NCBI GenBank assembly: GCA_023954075.1
Contig: JAMLIV010000004.1
Location: 1-64,000, forward strand
Direction: 5' to 3'
DNA: 64,000 nucleotides
DNA from: Lysobacteraceae bacterium
Lineage (GTDB): Bacteria > Pseudomonadota > Gammaproteobacteria > Xanthomonadales > Xanthomonadaceae
Below the pieces are notes generated by a model. The model did no database searches. It saw only the letters and a list, made by a program, of their open reading frames with translations, and was not told where the DNA came from. Within the stretch, counting starts at the first letter, position 1. Each line of letters starts with the position of its first letter. Made by a program: the position numbers and the translations under genes. Below, in pieces: positions 25,426 through 34,062 of this stretch.

Positions 25426-26117
25426 ACGCGCGATCCTTCCTACTGGCAGTCGCGGCTGCCGCCGTGCTGCCCTCCGGTGCCGCGTTGGCGGCCAAACTCG
25501 ACCTCATCGAGTTCAGGTATCCGGGGCCGGTTGAGGGCAGCGTTGCCGCCGGCAAGGAAAAGGCGCAGGTCTGCAACAACTGCCACGGTGCCGATGGCAA
25601 GGCTCCGGTGGCGATGTTCCCCAGCGTGGCTGGTCTTCCCGACCAGTACCTCTACTGGAAGCTGGTCGAGTTCAAGCACTCGCTGCGCGGCGACTCGATC
25701 ATGACGCCGCTGGTGGCGAACAACACGATCGAGGACCTGCGCGACATCGCGGTGTTTTATGCCTCCCTGCCGCTGGTGGCACCTTCGCCACTGACCCCCG
25801 AGCCTGTCGATGCGGCAGTCCTGGATCGCGGCCGCAGCCTGTACCTGCACGGCGATCCGGCGCAGGGTGTGCCACCCTGCCAGGGCTGCCACGGCGTCGA
25901 AGGCAAGGGGCCGACGAACGCCCAGCCGTTCCAGATGGCCTGGCCCGCGCTTTACGGCCAGCAGGCGACCTACATGACCACGCGGCTCAACAACTTCCGC
26001 ACCGGTTACGCCATCGACACCACCATGGACAAGATCATGCAGGGCGTGGTGCGCAACATGACGGCAGAGGACATCGACGCGGTTGCCGCCTACGTCGAAC
26101 GACTCGACGGGCGCTGA
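25422..26117 (+). CDS. periplasmic dihaem cytochrome c (c4/c553-like)
   Basis: The 231-residue precursor has a signal peptide (about 1-24) and two class I cytochrome domains with haem motifs CNNCH (near residue 50) and CQGCH (near 152). Met ligands are probably in the IMTPL and FQMAWP regions. Start is GTG 25422, overlapping the porin stop, so it is translationally coupled. It probably shuttles electrons between the decahaem wire and the inner-membrane chain. A GC-rich hairpin (CTGCCGCGC/GCGCGGCAG) lies 13 nt after the stop. Confidence 0.92.
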   Translation: MNARSFLLAVAAAAVLPSGAALAAKLDLIEFRYPGPVEGSVAAGKEKAQVCNNCHGADGKAPVAMFPSVAGLPDQYLYWKLVEFKHSLRGDSIMTPLVANNTIEDLRDIAVFYASLPLVAPSPLTPEPVDAAVLDRGRSLYLHGDPAQGVPPCQGCHGVEGKGPTNAQPFQMAWPALYGQQATYMTTRLNNFRTGYAIDTTMDKIMQGVVRNMTAEDIDAVAAYVERLDGR

Positions 26118-26129
26118 CCGTCGAGACAC

Positions 26130-26151
26130 TGCCGCGCGCTGCGCGGCAGCG
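26130..26151 (+). terminator. GC-rich hairpin after cytochrome operon
   Basis: CTGCCGCGC-GCT-GCGCGGCAG forms a 9-bp stem just after the dihaem cytochrome stop, without a T-run. It may mark the 3' end of the DmsE-MtrB-cytochrome transcript. Confidence 0.4.
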
Positions 26152-26204
26152 TCGAATCCGGGTAGGCTTGCGGGCACGTTGTTCCCGAGTCAGATCCGGC
26201 GTCC

Positions 26205-29200
26205 ATGCTGACCAACACCGTCGTTGTTCTCGCAAGCCTGCTCTGGCTGGGCATGCTGTTTGCCGCCGCGGTCTGGGGCGAGCGGCGCGGCTGGAGGCTG
26301 GATCGCCATTGGGGCACGGTCTACGCGCTGTCGCTGGCGGTGTACTGCACCTCATGGACGTTCTACGGCACCGTGACCCAGGCGATGCGCTCGGGCTGGC
26401 CGCTGCCGCCCACCTTCGTCGGCACCATCCTGCTGTACGTCTTCGGGATCGGATTGCTGTACCGCGTGGTGCGCCTCGCGCGCGAGCACAACGCAAGCTC
26501 CATCGCCGACCTGATCGCCACGCGGCTGGGGCGCAGTTCCTCGCTGGCAGCCGCGGTCACCGGCGTCGCGCTGCTGGGGTTGATTCCCTATGTGGCCCTG
26601 CAGCTCAAGGCCGTGGCGATGAGCTACGGGATGCTCACGCGCGGCAGCGAGCTTTCCGTGATGCCATGGAACGACAGCGCGCTCTGGGTGGCGCTGGCGA
26701 TGGCGCTGTTCGCGATGCTGTTCGGCACCCGCAGCGTGGCGGCGGCCGAACACAACCGCGGCCTGGTGCTGGCGGTGGCGGTGGAGTCGCTGCTCAAGCT
26801 TGGCGTGATGCTGGCGCTGGGGCTGTTCGTGATCCTGGGTCCGGACTGGCCGGCACCGCCGCTGGTGCCCCAGCCCGGTGGTGCCGATGGATTTCCGGCG
26901 CTGGTCATCCTGGGCGTGCTGGCGATGTTCACCCTGCCGCACCAGTTCCACGTCGGCGTGGTCGAGTGCCGCGACGAGAGCCACCTGCGCACCGCGCGCT
27001 GGATGTTTCCCCTCTACATGGTGCTGATCGCGCTGCCGCTGTTGCCGCTGGCGCGTGCCGGACTGGCGCAGCTGGCACCGCTGGGCGTGCCCTCGGATCT
27101 CTACGTCCTGGCCCTGCCGCTGGCGCAGGGAGAGCGGGGGCTCGCCCTGCTGGCCTTCCTCGGCGGCCTGAGCGCCGCCACCGGCATGGTGATCATCGCC
27201 ACGCTGTCGTTGAGCCTGATGATCGGCAATCACTGGCTCGCACCACTGCGCGTGCGCGGTGCGTGGGCGCAACCGGGTGGCCCGAGCCGGCGCGGCGAGG
27301 TGCTGCTACAGCGGCGCCTCGGCATCCTGGGGACGGTGCTCCTGGCCTGGGCCTACAGCCGTGCGATCGGCGGAAACGAGGCCCTGGCCGACATCGGCGC
27401 GGTGTCGTTCTCGGCCCTGGCGACCATCGCGCCGGCGCTCGGGTTCGCGATGTGGCGCCCGCGCACCTCGCCACAGGCGGTGTTGATCGGCCTGTTGCTC
27501 GGGGTGATGGCCTGGGCCTGGATGCTGCTGGTGCCCACGCTGTGGCCGATGCTTTCACAGGACCAAGGGTGGATCGACAGCGGCCCCTTCGGGCTGGCTT
27601 TTCTTTCACCCGACGGGTTCCTCGGGCTGACCGGCTGGAGCCGCATGCTGCGCGCCTTGCTGGGCAGCCTGGTCATCGCGACCCTGGCGACCTGGCTGAT
27701 CGATCTTTCGTGGCGCCGCGCGCCACGCGCGGGTGACGCACGCCCGATCCCGGTGGCGGCGCTGCGCGACCTCGGCGGGCGCTTCCTGCAGCCGGCGCGC
27801 ATCGAGCAGCTGTTTGCCGGCAGCGCCGCGGACGCCTTCGCCAGCGCGTCCCTGCAGCAGGGCATCGAGCGCGAACTGGCGGCCGTGCTGGGCGCGGCGT
27901 CGGCGCGATTGCTGATGGATACCGCGCGCACCGACCTGGGATCGGAGCTGGAAACCGTCGCCACGATCGTGGGCGAGGCGTCGCAGGCCTCGCGCTTCAA
28001 TCAGCAGCTGCTGGAGGCGGCGCTGGAAAACATGAGCCAGGGCATCAGCGTGGTGGATCGCGAACAGTGCCTGGTGGCGTGGAATCGGCGCTATGCGGAA
28101 ATGTTCGGATTCCCGGCCGAACTGCTGCAGGTCGGCCAGCCGGTCGAGGCGCTGGTGCGCTGGTCGCTGGCGCACGGCTTTGGTGGCGGCGACGCCGGCG
28201 ACGCCGCCGTGCTGCGCCGGCTCGCCCACATGCGCGCCGGCACCCCGCACCTGTCCCAGCGCCGCTTCCCGGATGGCAGCGTGGTGGAAATCCGCGGCAA
28301 CCCGATGCCTGGCGGCGGCTTCGTCGCCACCTTCACCGACGTCACCGCGTTCCGTCACGCCGAAGCCGAGCTCAAGCTCGCGAACGAGACGCTGGAGTTG
28401 CGCGTGGACGAACGCACGCGCGAACTCGACACCTCGCGCCGCATCGCCGAGCGCGCCAACGAGGCCAAAAGCCGTTTCCTCGCGGCCATCAGCCATGATC
28501 TTCTGCAGCCGCTGCACGCCGCGCAGCTTTTCGCCCACGCGCTCGACGAGCGCGTGCACCACGAGGAATACCGCCCGCTGGTCGGAAACCTTCGCAGTGC
28601 GCTGGGTTCCACCGAATCGCTGCTTGGCGGAATCCTCGATATTTCGCGGCTGGACGCCGGCCGCCAGCCGACCGAGGTGCGCGACTTTCCGCTTGCCCAG
28701 CTGCTCGAACCCATGGCGGCCGAATTTCGCGTGATGGCCGCCGAACGCGGCATCACGCTGACCCTGGTGTCCACTGCGGCCTGGGTGCGCAGCGACCCGC
28801 AGCTGCTGCGCCGCATCCTGATGAATTTCGCCGCCAATGCGGTGCGCTACACCGAGCGCGGCCGCGTACTCATCGGGGTTCGGCGGGTCGCGGATCGATT
28901 GCGCATCGAAGTCTGGGACAGCGGTCCCGGCGTTGCCGTGAGCGACCAGCGCGCGATCTTCGACGAGTTTCGTCGCGGCGAAGGTGCGCGCGGGCAGGGG
29001 CTCGGCCTGGGCCTGGCCATTGCCGAGCGCACCGCGCGCCTGCTCGGCCACGGCCTGGCGCTGCGAAGCTGGCCGGGGCGCGGCAGCGTCTTTTCCGTCA
29101 CCGTACCGCAGGGCTTTGCCAGCCGTGCGGAGTCGCCCGGCCCGCACTTGTTCGAGCGCCGCACCGTGGTGGAACCCGCCGCCGGCCGCGGCGGCACCGC

Positions 29201-29552
29201 CCTGGTGCTGGACAACGACGCCTCCGTGCGCGCCGCCATGCGCGAGCTGCTCGAAGGCTGGGGCTGGCGCGTACATTGCGCCGCGGGCATCGAAGAGGCA
29301 CACGCGCTGCTGGCGCAGCACCGCGTGGACCTGCTCCTGCTCGATTACCACCTGGATTTCGGAACCACCGGCCTGGATGCCTGGCGCAGCTTCGGCCTCG
29401 ACATCCCCGCCATCGTCATCACGGCCGACCGCGACGAAGCCATCCGCCGCGAGGTTGAATCGAACGGACTGACGCTGCTGCACAAGCCGCTGCGGCCCTT
29501 GGCGCTGCGTTCACTGCTGCGGCGGGTGGAGGCGGGCACCTCGATCCGCTGA
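26205..29552 (+). CDS. sodium:solute symporter-fused hybrid sensor histidine kinase (CbrA/CrbS-like)
   Basis: The 1115-residue protein has four parts. Residues about 1-510 form an SLC5-type module of 12-13 membrane helices, about 595-720 a PAS domain (ENMSQGISVVDREQ), and about 755-985 a kinase with phospho-accepting His in AISHDLLQPLHA and an ATPase box GLGLGLAIAERTARLLGH. About 1000-1115 form a receiver whose acceptor Asp lies in LLLLDYHLD. CbrA, CrbS and related proteins use this architecture to sense carbon or acetate supply. No partner response regulator is adjacent, so the target must be encoded elsewhere. Confidence 0.93.
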   Translation: MLTNTVVVLASLLWLGMLFAAAVWGERRGWRLDRHWGTVYALSLAVYCTSWTFYGTVTQAMRSGWPLPPTFVGTILLYVFGIGLLYRVVRLAREHNASSIADLIATRLGRSSSLAAAVTGVALLGLIPYVALQLKAVAMSYGMLTRGSELSVMPWNDSALWVALAMALFAMLFGTRSVAAAEHNRGLVLAVAVESLLKLGVMLALGLFVILGPDWPAPPLVPQPGGADGFPALVILGVLAMFTLPHQFHVGVVECRDESHLRTARWMFPLYMVLIALPLLPLARAGLAQLAPLGVPSDLYVLALPLAQGERGLALLAFLGGLSAATGMVIIATLSLSLMIGNHWLAPLRVRGAWAQPGGPSRRGEVLLQRRLGILGTVLLAWAYSRAIGGNEALADIGAVSFSALATIAPALGFAMWRPRTSPQAVLIGLLLGVMAWAWMLLVPTLWPMLSQDQGWIDSGPFGLAFLSPDGFLGLTGWSRMLRALLGSLVIATLATWLIDLSWRRAPRAGDARPIPVAALRDLGGRFLQPARIEQLFAGSAADAFASASLQQGIERELAAVLGAASARLLMDTARTDLGSELETVATIVGEASQASRFNQQLLEAALENMSQGISVVDREQCLVAWNRRYAEMFGFPAELLQVGQPVEALVRWSLAHGFGGGDAGDAAVLRRLAHMRAGTPHLSQRRFPDGSVVEIRGNPMPGGGFVATFTDVTAFRHAEAELKLANETLELRVDERTRELDTSRRIAERANEAKSRFLAAISHDLLQPLHAAQLFAHALDERVHHEEYRPLVGNLRSALGSTESLLGGILDISRLDAGRQPTEVRDFPLAQLLEPMAAEFRVMAAERGITLTLVSTAAWVRSDPQLLRRILMNFAANAVRYTERGRVLIGVRRVADRLRIEVWDSGPGVAVSDQRAIFDEFRRGEGARGQGLGLGLAIAERTARLLGHGLALRSWPGRGSVFSVTVPQGFASRAESPGPHLFERRTVVEPAAGRGGTALVLDNDASVRAAMRELLEGWGWRVHCAAGIEEAHALLAQHRVDLLLLDYHLDFGTTGLDAWRSFGLDIPAIVITADRDEAIRREVESNGLTLLHKPLRPLALRSLLRRVEAGTSIR

Positions 29553-29554
29553 CG

Positions 29555-29925
29555 CACCGAAGCCGGCGCGCTGGCTGCGGTCGTGCTCGATCAGGATGGG
29601 CACGCGCTGGGCGAAGCGGATGGTCGACAAGTCAGGATCAGGGCATCGAGGGCCATGTGCGCGGGCCGGGTGCGGGCATCGCCCACGGCGCTGTAGCGCA
29701 GGTACGGGAAGGCATCCTTGTTGCGGCGGATGGCCTCGGCTTGACCTGCGGCGTACCAGGCCTGCACGTTGTTGCGGAAGATGGTTTCGAGCCGATGTGG
29801 GGCGAGGCCGAAGTCTTTGCCGCTGGCGAGGGTGGCTTTCTTCCACGCACCGAAGGAGTGGCCCTTGCCCAAGGCGGTGTGCAGGCTGTCGGCGATGCGC
29901 TGCACCCGCAGGCATAATCACTGGC
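29555..29925 (-). pseudogene. remnant of Mu-like phage head-morphogenesis (gpF/SPP1 gp7) gene
   Basis: Between 29905 and about 29650, minus strand, one frame reads RLETIFRNNVQAWYAAGQ and later YSAVGDARTRPAHMALD. This is the core of the phage head-morphogenesis domain of Mu gpF and SPP1 gp7 proteins. Just after this the homology leaves the frame. A second frame continues as IRFAQRVPILIEHDRSQ, perhaps from a neighbouring capsid-protease gene. Both ends are missing, so this is a roughly 370-nt scar of a lost prophage. It fills the whole gap between the sensor kinase and the P-type ATPase. Confidence 0.75.
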
Positions 29926-29935
29926 GAAGGGCGCG

Positions 29936-32257
29936 ATGGCGTGGCCCGAACGGGTGAATGCGCGAATGAATCACGGCTGGCGTCGGGACATGGGTGTTTT
30001 CAGCGCGAGCGCGATGGGCCTGCTCGTCGGTGTGGTGCTGTGGTTGCTGGACCTGCGCGAGGCGGCCGCCTGGAGCTGGCGCATCGGCAGCCTGATCGTG
30101 GGCGTTCCCCTGCTGGTCACGGTCGTGCGCGGCCTGCTGCGCCGCGACGGTGGCGTGGATGTGCTGGCGCTGATCTCCATTGTCGGTGCGCTGGCCCTGG
30201 GCCAGGACCTGACCGCTGCGATCATCGCGCTGATGCTCGGGGGCGGGCAGCTTCTGGAATCGTTCGCCGAACGCCGCGCCGGGCGCGAGATGTCGGCCCT
30301 GCTCGGGCGCGCGCCGCGCGTTGCGACGCGCTATCGGGGTACCGAGCTGGAAGAGGTCGTGCTGGGCGAGGTGGTGCCGGGTGATCGCCTCATGGTGCGC
30401 CACGGCGAGGTGCTTCCCGTGGATGGCGTGCTCGCCAGCGCGCGCGCCGTGCTGGACGAATCGGCGCTCAGCGGCGAGTCGATGCCGGTCACCCATGCGC
30501 GCGGCGAGCACCTGCGCAGCGGCACCGTCAATGCCGCCGATGCCTTCGACCTGATTGCGGCGGCGGCGGCGGCAGACAGCACCTACGCCGGAATCGTGCG
30601 GCTGGTCGAACAGGCCCAGTCGTCGCGCGCGCCGGCAATGCGGCTTGCGGACCGCTATGCCGGGTGGTTCGTCCCGCTGGCGCTGGCCGTGGCGGGCGGT
30701 GCGTGGCTGGCCACCGGGGATCCGATACGCGCGCTGGCGGTCATCGTCGTGGCGACGCCGTGCCCGTTGCTGCTGGCGGTGCCGGTGGCGGTGGTGTCCG
30801 GCATCTCGCGCTGCGCCAGCCGCGGCGTGCTGGTGAAGGGCGGCGGCGCGCTGGAGTCGCTGGCGGCGGCGCGCTCGCTGTTTTTCGACAAGACCGGAAC
30901 CCTCACTGCGGGTCGCGCGCACCTGGTGTCGGTGGAGACCTTCGGCACGCACGCCGCCGACCGCGTGCTGGCGCTGGCGGCCTCGCTGGAACAGGCGTCC
31001 GCGCACGTGTTGGCCGGTGCCATCATCAGCGCCGCGCGCGAACGCGGGCTCGCGCTGGAAGGTGCCGAGGACACGCGCGAAACCGCGGGTTCCGGCCTCG
31101 TCGGCACCGTTGGCGGCACCCGCGTCGCGGTGGGCTCCGTGGCCTTCGTGACGTCCCAGGCGGCGGTTCCGCCGAGCGTGACGAGCGTTCTGGATCGGGC
31201 CGTCGGCGAGGGCACCTCGTTGGTACTGGTGGCGATCGATGGCGAGGCGGCGGGCGCGCTGCTGCTTGCCGATCTGGTCCGCACCGAAACGCCGCGCGCG
31301 CTGCGCCTGTTGCGCCGCGCCGGCATCGAGCGGATCGTGATGCTGACCGGCGATCGGCAGGACGTGGCCGATGCGGTGGGCGCGGGCTTGGGCGTGGACG
31401 AGGTGCTGGCCGAGCAGACGCCGGAGGACAAGCTGACGGTGATCCGCGCGGCGAGCGAGATCGCGCCCTGCGTGATGGTGGGCGACGGCATCAACGATGC
31501 ACCGGCCCTGGCTGCCGCCGACGTCGGCGTGGCGATGGGCGCGCGCGGTGCGACCGCGTCGGCCGAGGCCGCCGATGTCGTGCTCCTGGTGGACCGCCTC
31601 GACCGCCTGGCGGAGACGGTGAACATCGCGCATCGCACCCGCACCATCGCGCTGCAGAGCGTGTTTTTCGGCATGGGATTTTCGCTGGTGGCCATGGGGT
31701 TCGCGGCCTTTGGATTCCTGACGCCGCTGCACGGAGCGCTGCTGCAGGAAGTGATCGACGTGGCCGTCATCCTCAACGCACTGCGCGTGCTGCGCGTGCA
31801 GCCGGTGCGGGCCAGCCGCCACCACCTGTCGCAGGAGGACGTGGACCGCCTCCACGCCGAACACGAACAGCTGGCTCCGCTGCTCGATCATCTCGCCGCG
31901 GTGGCGGCACGCCTGCCGTCGCTGTCCGGTCCGGAGGCATCGCGCCTGCTGGGTGAACTGGAGCATCGCCTGCAAACCGAACTCCTGGCGCATGAGCACG
32001 CTGATGATCGCGAGGTCTACCCGGCAGTGGCCGCGCTCTTGGGCGGTGATGATCCGCTGGCCGCCATGAGCCGCTCGCACCGCGAGATATTTCGCCTGCA
32101 CCATCGCCTCGCCGCGCTCATTGACGGACTGGACCCGCAAACGCCCGATCCGCAGGCGCTGCAGGACGTGCAGCGCCTGCTGTACGGGCTGGACGCGATC
32201 CTGCGCCTGCATTTTGCGCAGGAAGAGGAAATCTACTCGGGGCTGTCGTACGCCTGA
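29936..32257 (+). CDS. P1B-type metal ATPase with C-terminal hemerythrin domain (P1B-5-like)
   Basis: The 773-residue protein has membrane helices, actuator loop with SGES (about residue 182), transport motif TPCPLLLAVP near 278-287, phosphorylation site DKTGT near 318 and hinge GDGIND near 518. There is no N-terminal HMA domain. Residues about 620-773 form a hemerythrin-like four-helix bundle with repeated H/E ligands (HAEHEQL, LLAHEHADDREVY, SHREIFRLHH, LHFAQEEE). P1B-5 ATPases with such a diiron domain have been linked to iron or nickel export. ATG 29936 follows an AAGGG-like site directly after the phage scar; ATG 29966 is an alternative start. Confidence 0.9.
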   Translation: MAWPERVNARMNHGWRRDMGVFSASAMGLLVGVVLWLLDLREAAAWSWRIGSLIVGVPLLVTVVRGLLRRDGGVDVLALISIVGALALGQDLTAAIIALMLGGGQLLESFAERRAGREMSALLGRAPRVATRYRGTELEEVVLGEVVPGDRLMVRHGEVLPVDGVLASARAVLDESALSGESMPVTHARGEHLRSGTVNAADAFDLIAAAAAADSTYAGIVRLVEQAQSSRAPAMRLADRYAGWFVPLALAVAGGAWLATGDPIRALAVIVVATPCPLLLAVPVAVVSGISRCASRGVLVKGGGALESLAAARSLFFDKTGTLTAGRAHLVSVETFGTHAADRVLALAASLEQASAHVLAGAIISAARERGLALEGAEDTRETAGSGLVGTVGGTRVAVGSVAFVTSQAAVPPSVTSVLDRAVGEGTSLVLVAIDGEAAGALLLADLVRTETPRALRLLRRAGIERIVMLTGDRQDVADAVGAGLGVDEVLAEQTPEDKLTVIRAASEIAPCVMVGDGINDAPALAAADVGVAMGARGATASAEAADVVLLVDRLDRLAETVNIAHRTRTIALQSVFFGMGFSLVAMGFAAFGFLTPLHGALLQEVIDVAVILNALRVLRVQPVRASRHHLSQEDVDRLHAEHEQLAPLLDHLAAVAARLPSLSGPEASRLLGELEHRLQTELLAHEHADDREVYPAVAALLGGDDPLAAMSRSHREIFRLHHRLAALIDGLDPQTPDPQALQDVQRLLYGLDAILRLHFAQEEEIYSGLSYA

Positions 32258-32290
32258 GCCGCGCACGCTTTGCGTCGGTTCAATTCCGCC

Positions 32291-33046
32291 TCATCGCCCT
32301 GACGCGGGGCGGTACGGCACCAGCAGCGCATGGAGGATGCGGGCGTCGTCCGCCCCCGGCGGACTGTCGTCGCCCTCGACGGCACGGAAGCGGCGGCGAA
32401 AGGCGCGCAGCGCGGCTTCGGGGTCGTCCAGCGCATAGCCGAACGCCGTCATCGCGAGCCAGAAGTCGAAACCCTCCGGCGCAGGCCCGGCATCGTCCGG
32501 CGGCCAGACCCCGAAGCCGGCCTGCGCCAGCGTCTGCCACGGGAACCGTACGCCCGGATCGCGCCGCCGCGTGGGCGCAAGGTCCGCGTGTGCGATGACC
32601 TGGCTGCGCGGGATCGAATACCGGGTGCACAGGTCATCGAGCAGGCGCAGCAGGGCGTCGATCTGCGCCGGCGGGTAGTCGCTGCTGGCGTCGTTGTCCA
32701 GCTCGATGCCGATCGAGGCGGAATTGAGGTCGGTGATCGTGCCCCAGCGCCCGCCGCCGGCGTGCCAGGCGCGGCGCTCGTCGGCCACCAGCTGGTAGAG
32801 ATCGCCGTCGCGTCCGATCAGGTAGTGCGAGCTGACCGGTCCGCCGCTGTTGCCGGTGCGCAGCGTGTGCAGGCTGCGCGCCACGCTGTCCTGTTCGGTG
32901 GCGTGGATGACGATGATCACCGCGCGACGTGGCTCCTCGTTGGGCGAGTGCACCCATTGGGCCATCGGATTGCGCGCGGGCAGCGGGGCGCAGGCCGCGA
33001 GGATCAGGAACGCAAGGGGTGCCAGCAGGCGCAGGATGGTTTTCAT
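32291..33046 (-). CDS. N-acetylmuramoyl-L-alanine amidase lipoprotein (amidase_2 / AmpD-like)
   Basis: The 251-residue protein starts with a lipobox (LAFLILAACAP), then an amidase_2 domain. Visible zinc-site residues are His in VIHATEQD (about 50), His in IAHADLAP (about 147) and Asp in RRRDPG (about 157). Such enzymes cleave the bond between MurNAc and L-Ala; with a lipid anchor it would act in the periplasm, as AmiD does in E. coli. The gene is convergent with the P1B ATPase, 33 nt apart, and divergent from the DUF808 gene. Confidence 0.9.
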   Translation of the reverse strand: MKTILRLLAPLAFLILAACAPLPARNPMAQWVHSPNEEPRRAVIIVIHATEQDSVARSLHTLRTGNSGGPVSSHYLIGRDGDLYQLVADERRAWHAGGGRWGTITDLNSASIGIELDNDASSDYPPAQIDALLRLLDDLCTRYSIPRSQVIAHADLAPTRRRDPGVRFPWQTLAQAGFGVWPPDDAGPAPEGFDFWLAMTAFGYALDDPEAALRAFRRRFRAVEGDDSPPGADDARILHALLVPYRPASGR

Positions 33047-33161
33047 GCGGCGATTGCAGACGTTCGCGCCGCCAAATGCAAGCCACGCATCCGGCCGTTC
33101 CGGCGTACGGGCACCGCCCGGCACCGTGCCACAATGCGCCCCCCTTCCGCGGAAAACGCCC

Positions 33162-34058
33162 ATGGCCGGTGCCAGCCTGCTCACGCTACTCGACGACATC
33201 GCGACCCTGCTCGACGATGTGGCCGCCATGACCAAGGCGGCGGCGGCCAAGACCTCGGGCGTGCTCGGCGACGATCTGGCGGTAAACGCCGAGCAGGTTT
33301 CCGGGGTGCGCGCGAGCCGCGAGCTGCCCGTGGTCTGGGCGGTGGCGAAGGGATCGCTCATCAACAAAGCCATCCTGGTGCCGTCGGCGCTGGCGATCAG
33401 CGCCTTTGCTCCCTGGGCGGTGAACCTTCTGCTGATGGCCGGCGGCGCGTTCCTTTCTTTCGAGGCGACGGAGAAGCTGCTGCACAAGGCACCATCGCAA
33501 TCGCATGAGGCCGAGCCGGTGCCCGGCGATGAGAGCATCGAGGAATTGGAGCGCCGCAAGATCCGCGGCGCGATCCGCACCGACTTCATCCTCTCCGCTG
33601 AAATCATCGTCATCACCCTGGGCACCGTCGCCGATGCGGCGTTCTCTCGCCAGCTTGGCGTTCTGATCATGATGGCCGTGCTGATGACCGTGGGCGTCTA
33701 CGGCCTGGTGGGCGGCATCGTGAAGATGGACGACGCGGGGCTTGCGCTCCAGTCGCGGCGCGGTGACGGCCCGGGCGCGCGCATGGCGCGCGGCATCGGG
33801 CGCCTCCTGCTGGCGCTGGCACCCAGGATGATGAAGGGGCTGTCGTTTGCCGGCATGGTGGCGATGTTCCTGGTGGGCGGCAGCCTTCTGCTTCACGGCA
33901 TCGCGCCGCTGCACCACCTGGTCGAATCGCTGGCCGTTGCGCTGGGGGGATTTGGCTGGATCGTCCGCCTGCTCGCCAACGCGGCGGTCGGGCTGATCGC
34001 CGGCTGCGTGATTCTCGGGGTCACCCGGATCGTGGGCAGGCTGCGCGCGCGCGGCTGA
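33162..34058 (+). CDS. DUF808 (YedI-like) inner-membrane protein
   Basis: The 298-residue protein matches the DUF808/YedI family: N-terminal MAGASLLTLLDDIATLLDD, then the SGVLGDDLAVNAEQVSG block, and several membrane helices (around 75-95, 145-185, 205-235, 265-290). Function is unknown. It is convergent with the patatin gene, separated by four bases. Confidence 0.9.
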   Translation: MAGASLLTLLDDIATLLDDVAAMTKAAAAKTSGVLGDDLAVNAEQVSGVRASRELPVVWAVAKGSLINKAILVPSALAISAFAPWAVNLLLMAGGAFLSFEATEKLLHKAPSQSHEAEPVPGDESIEELERRKIRGAIRTDFILSAEIIVITLGTVADAAFSRQLGVLIMMAVLMTVGVYGLVGGIVKMDDAGLALQSRRGDGPGARMARGIGRLLLALAPRMMKGLSFAGMVAMFLVGGSLLLHGIAPLHHLVESLAVALGGFGWIVRLLANAAVGLIAGCVILGVTRIVGRLRARG

Positions 34059-34062
34059 GGGT

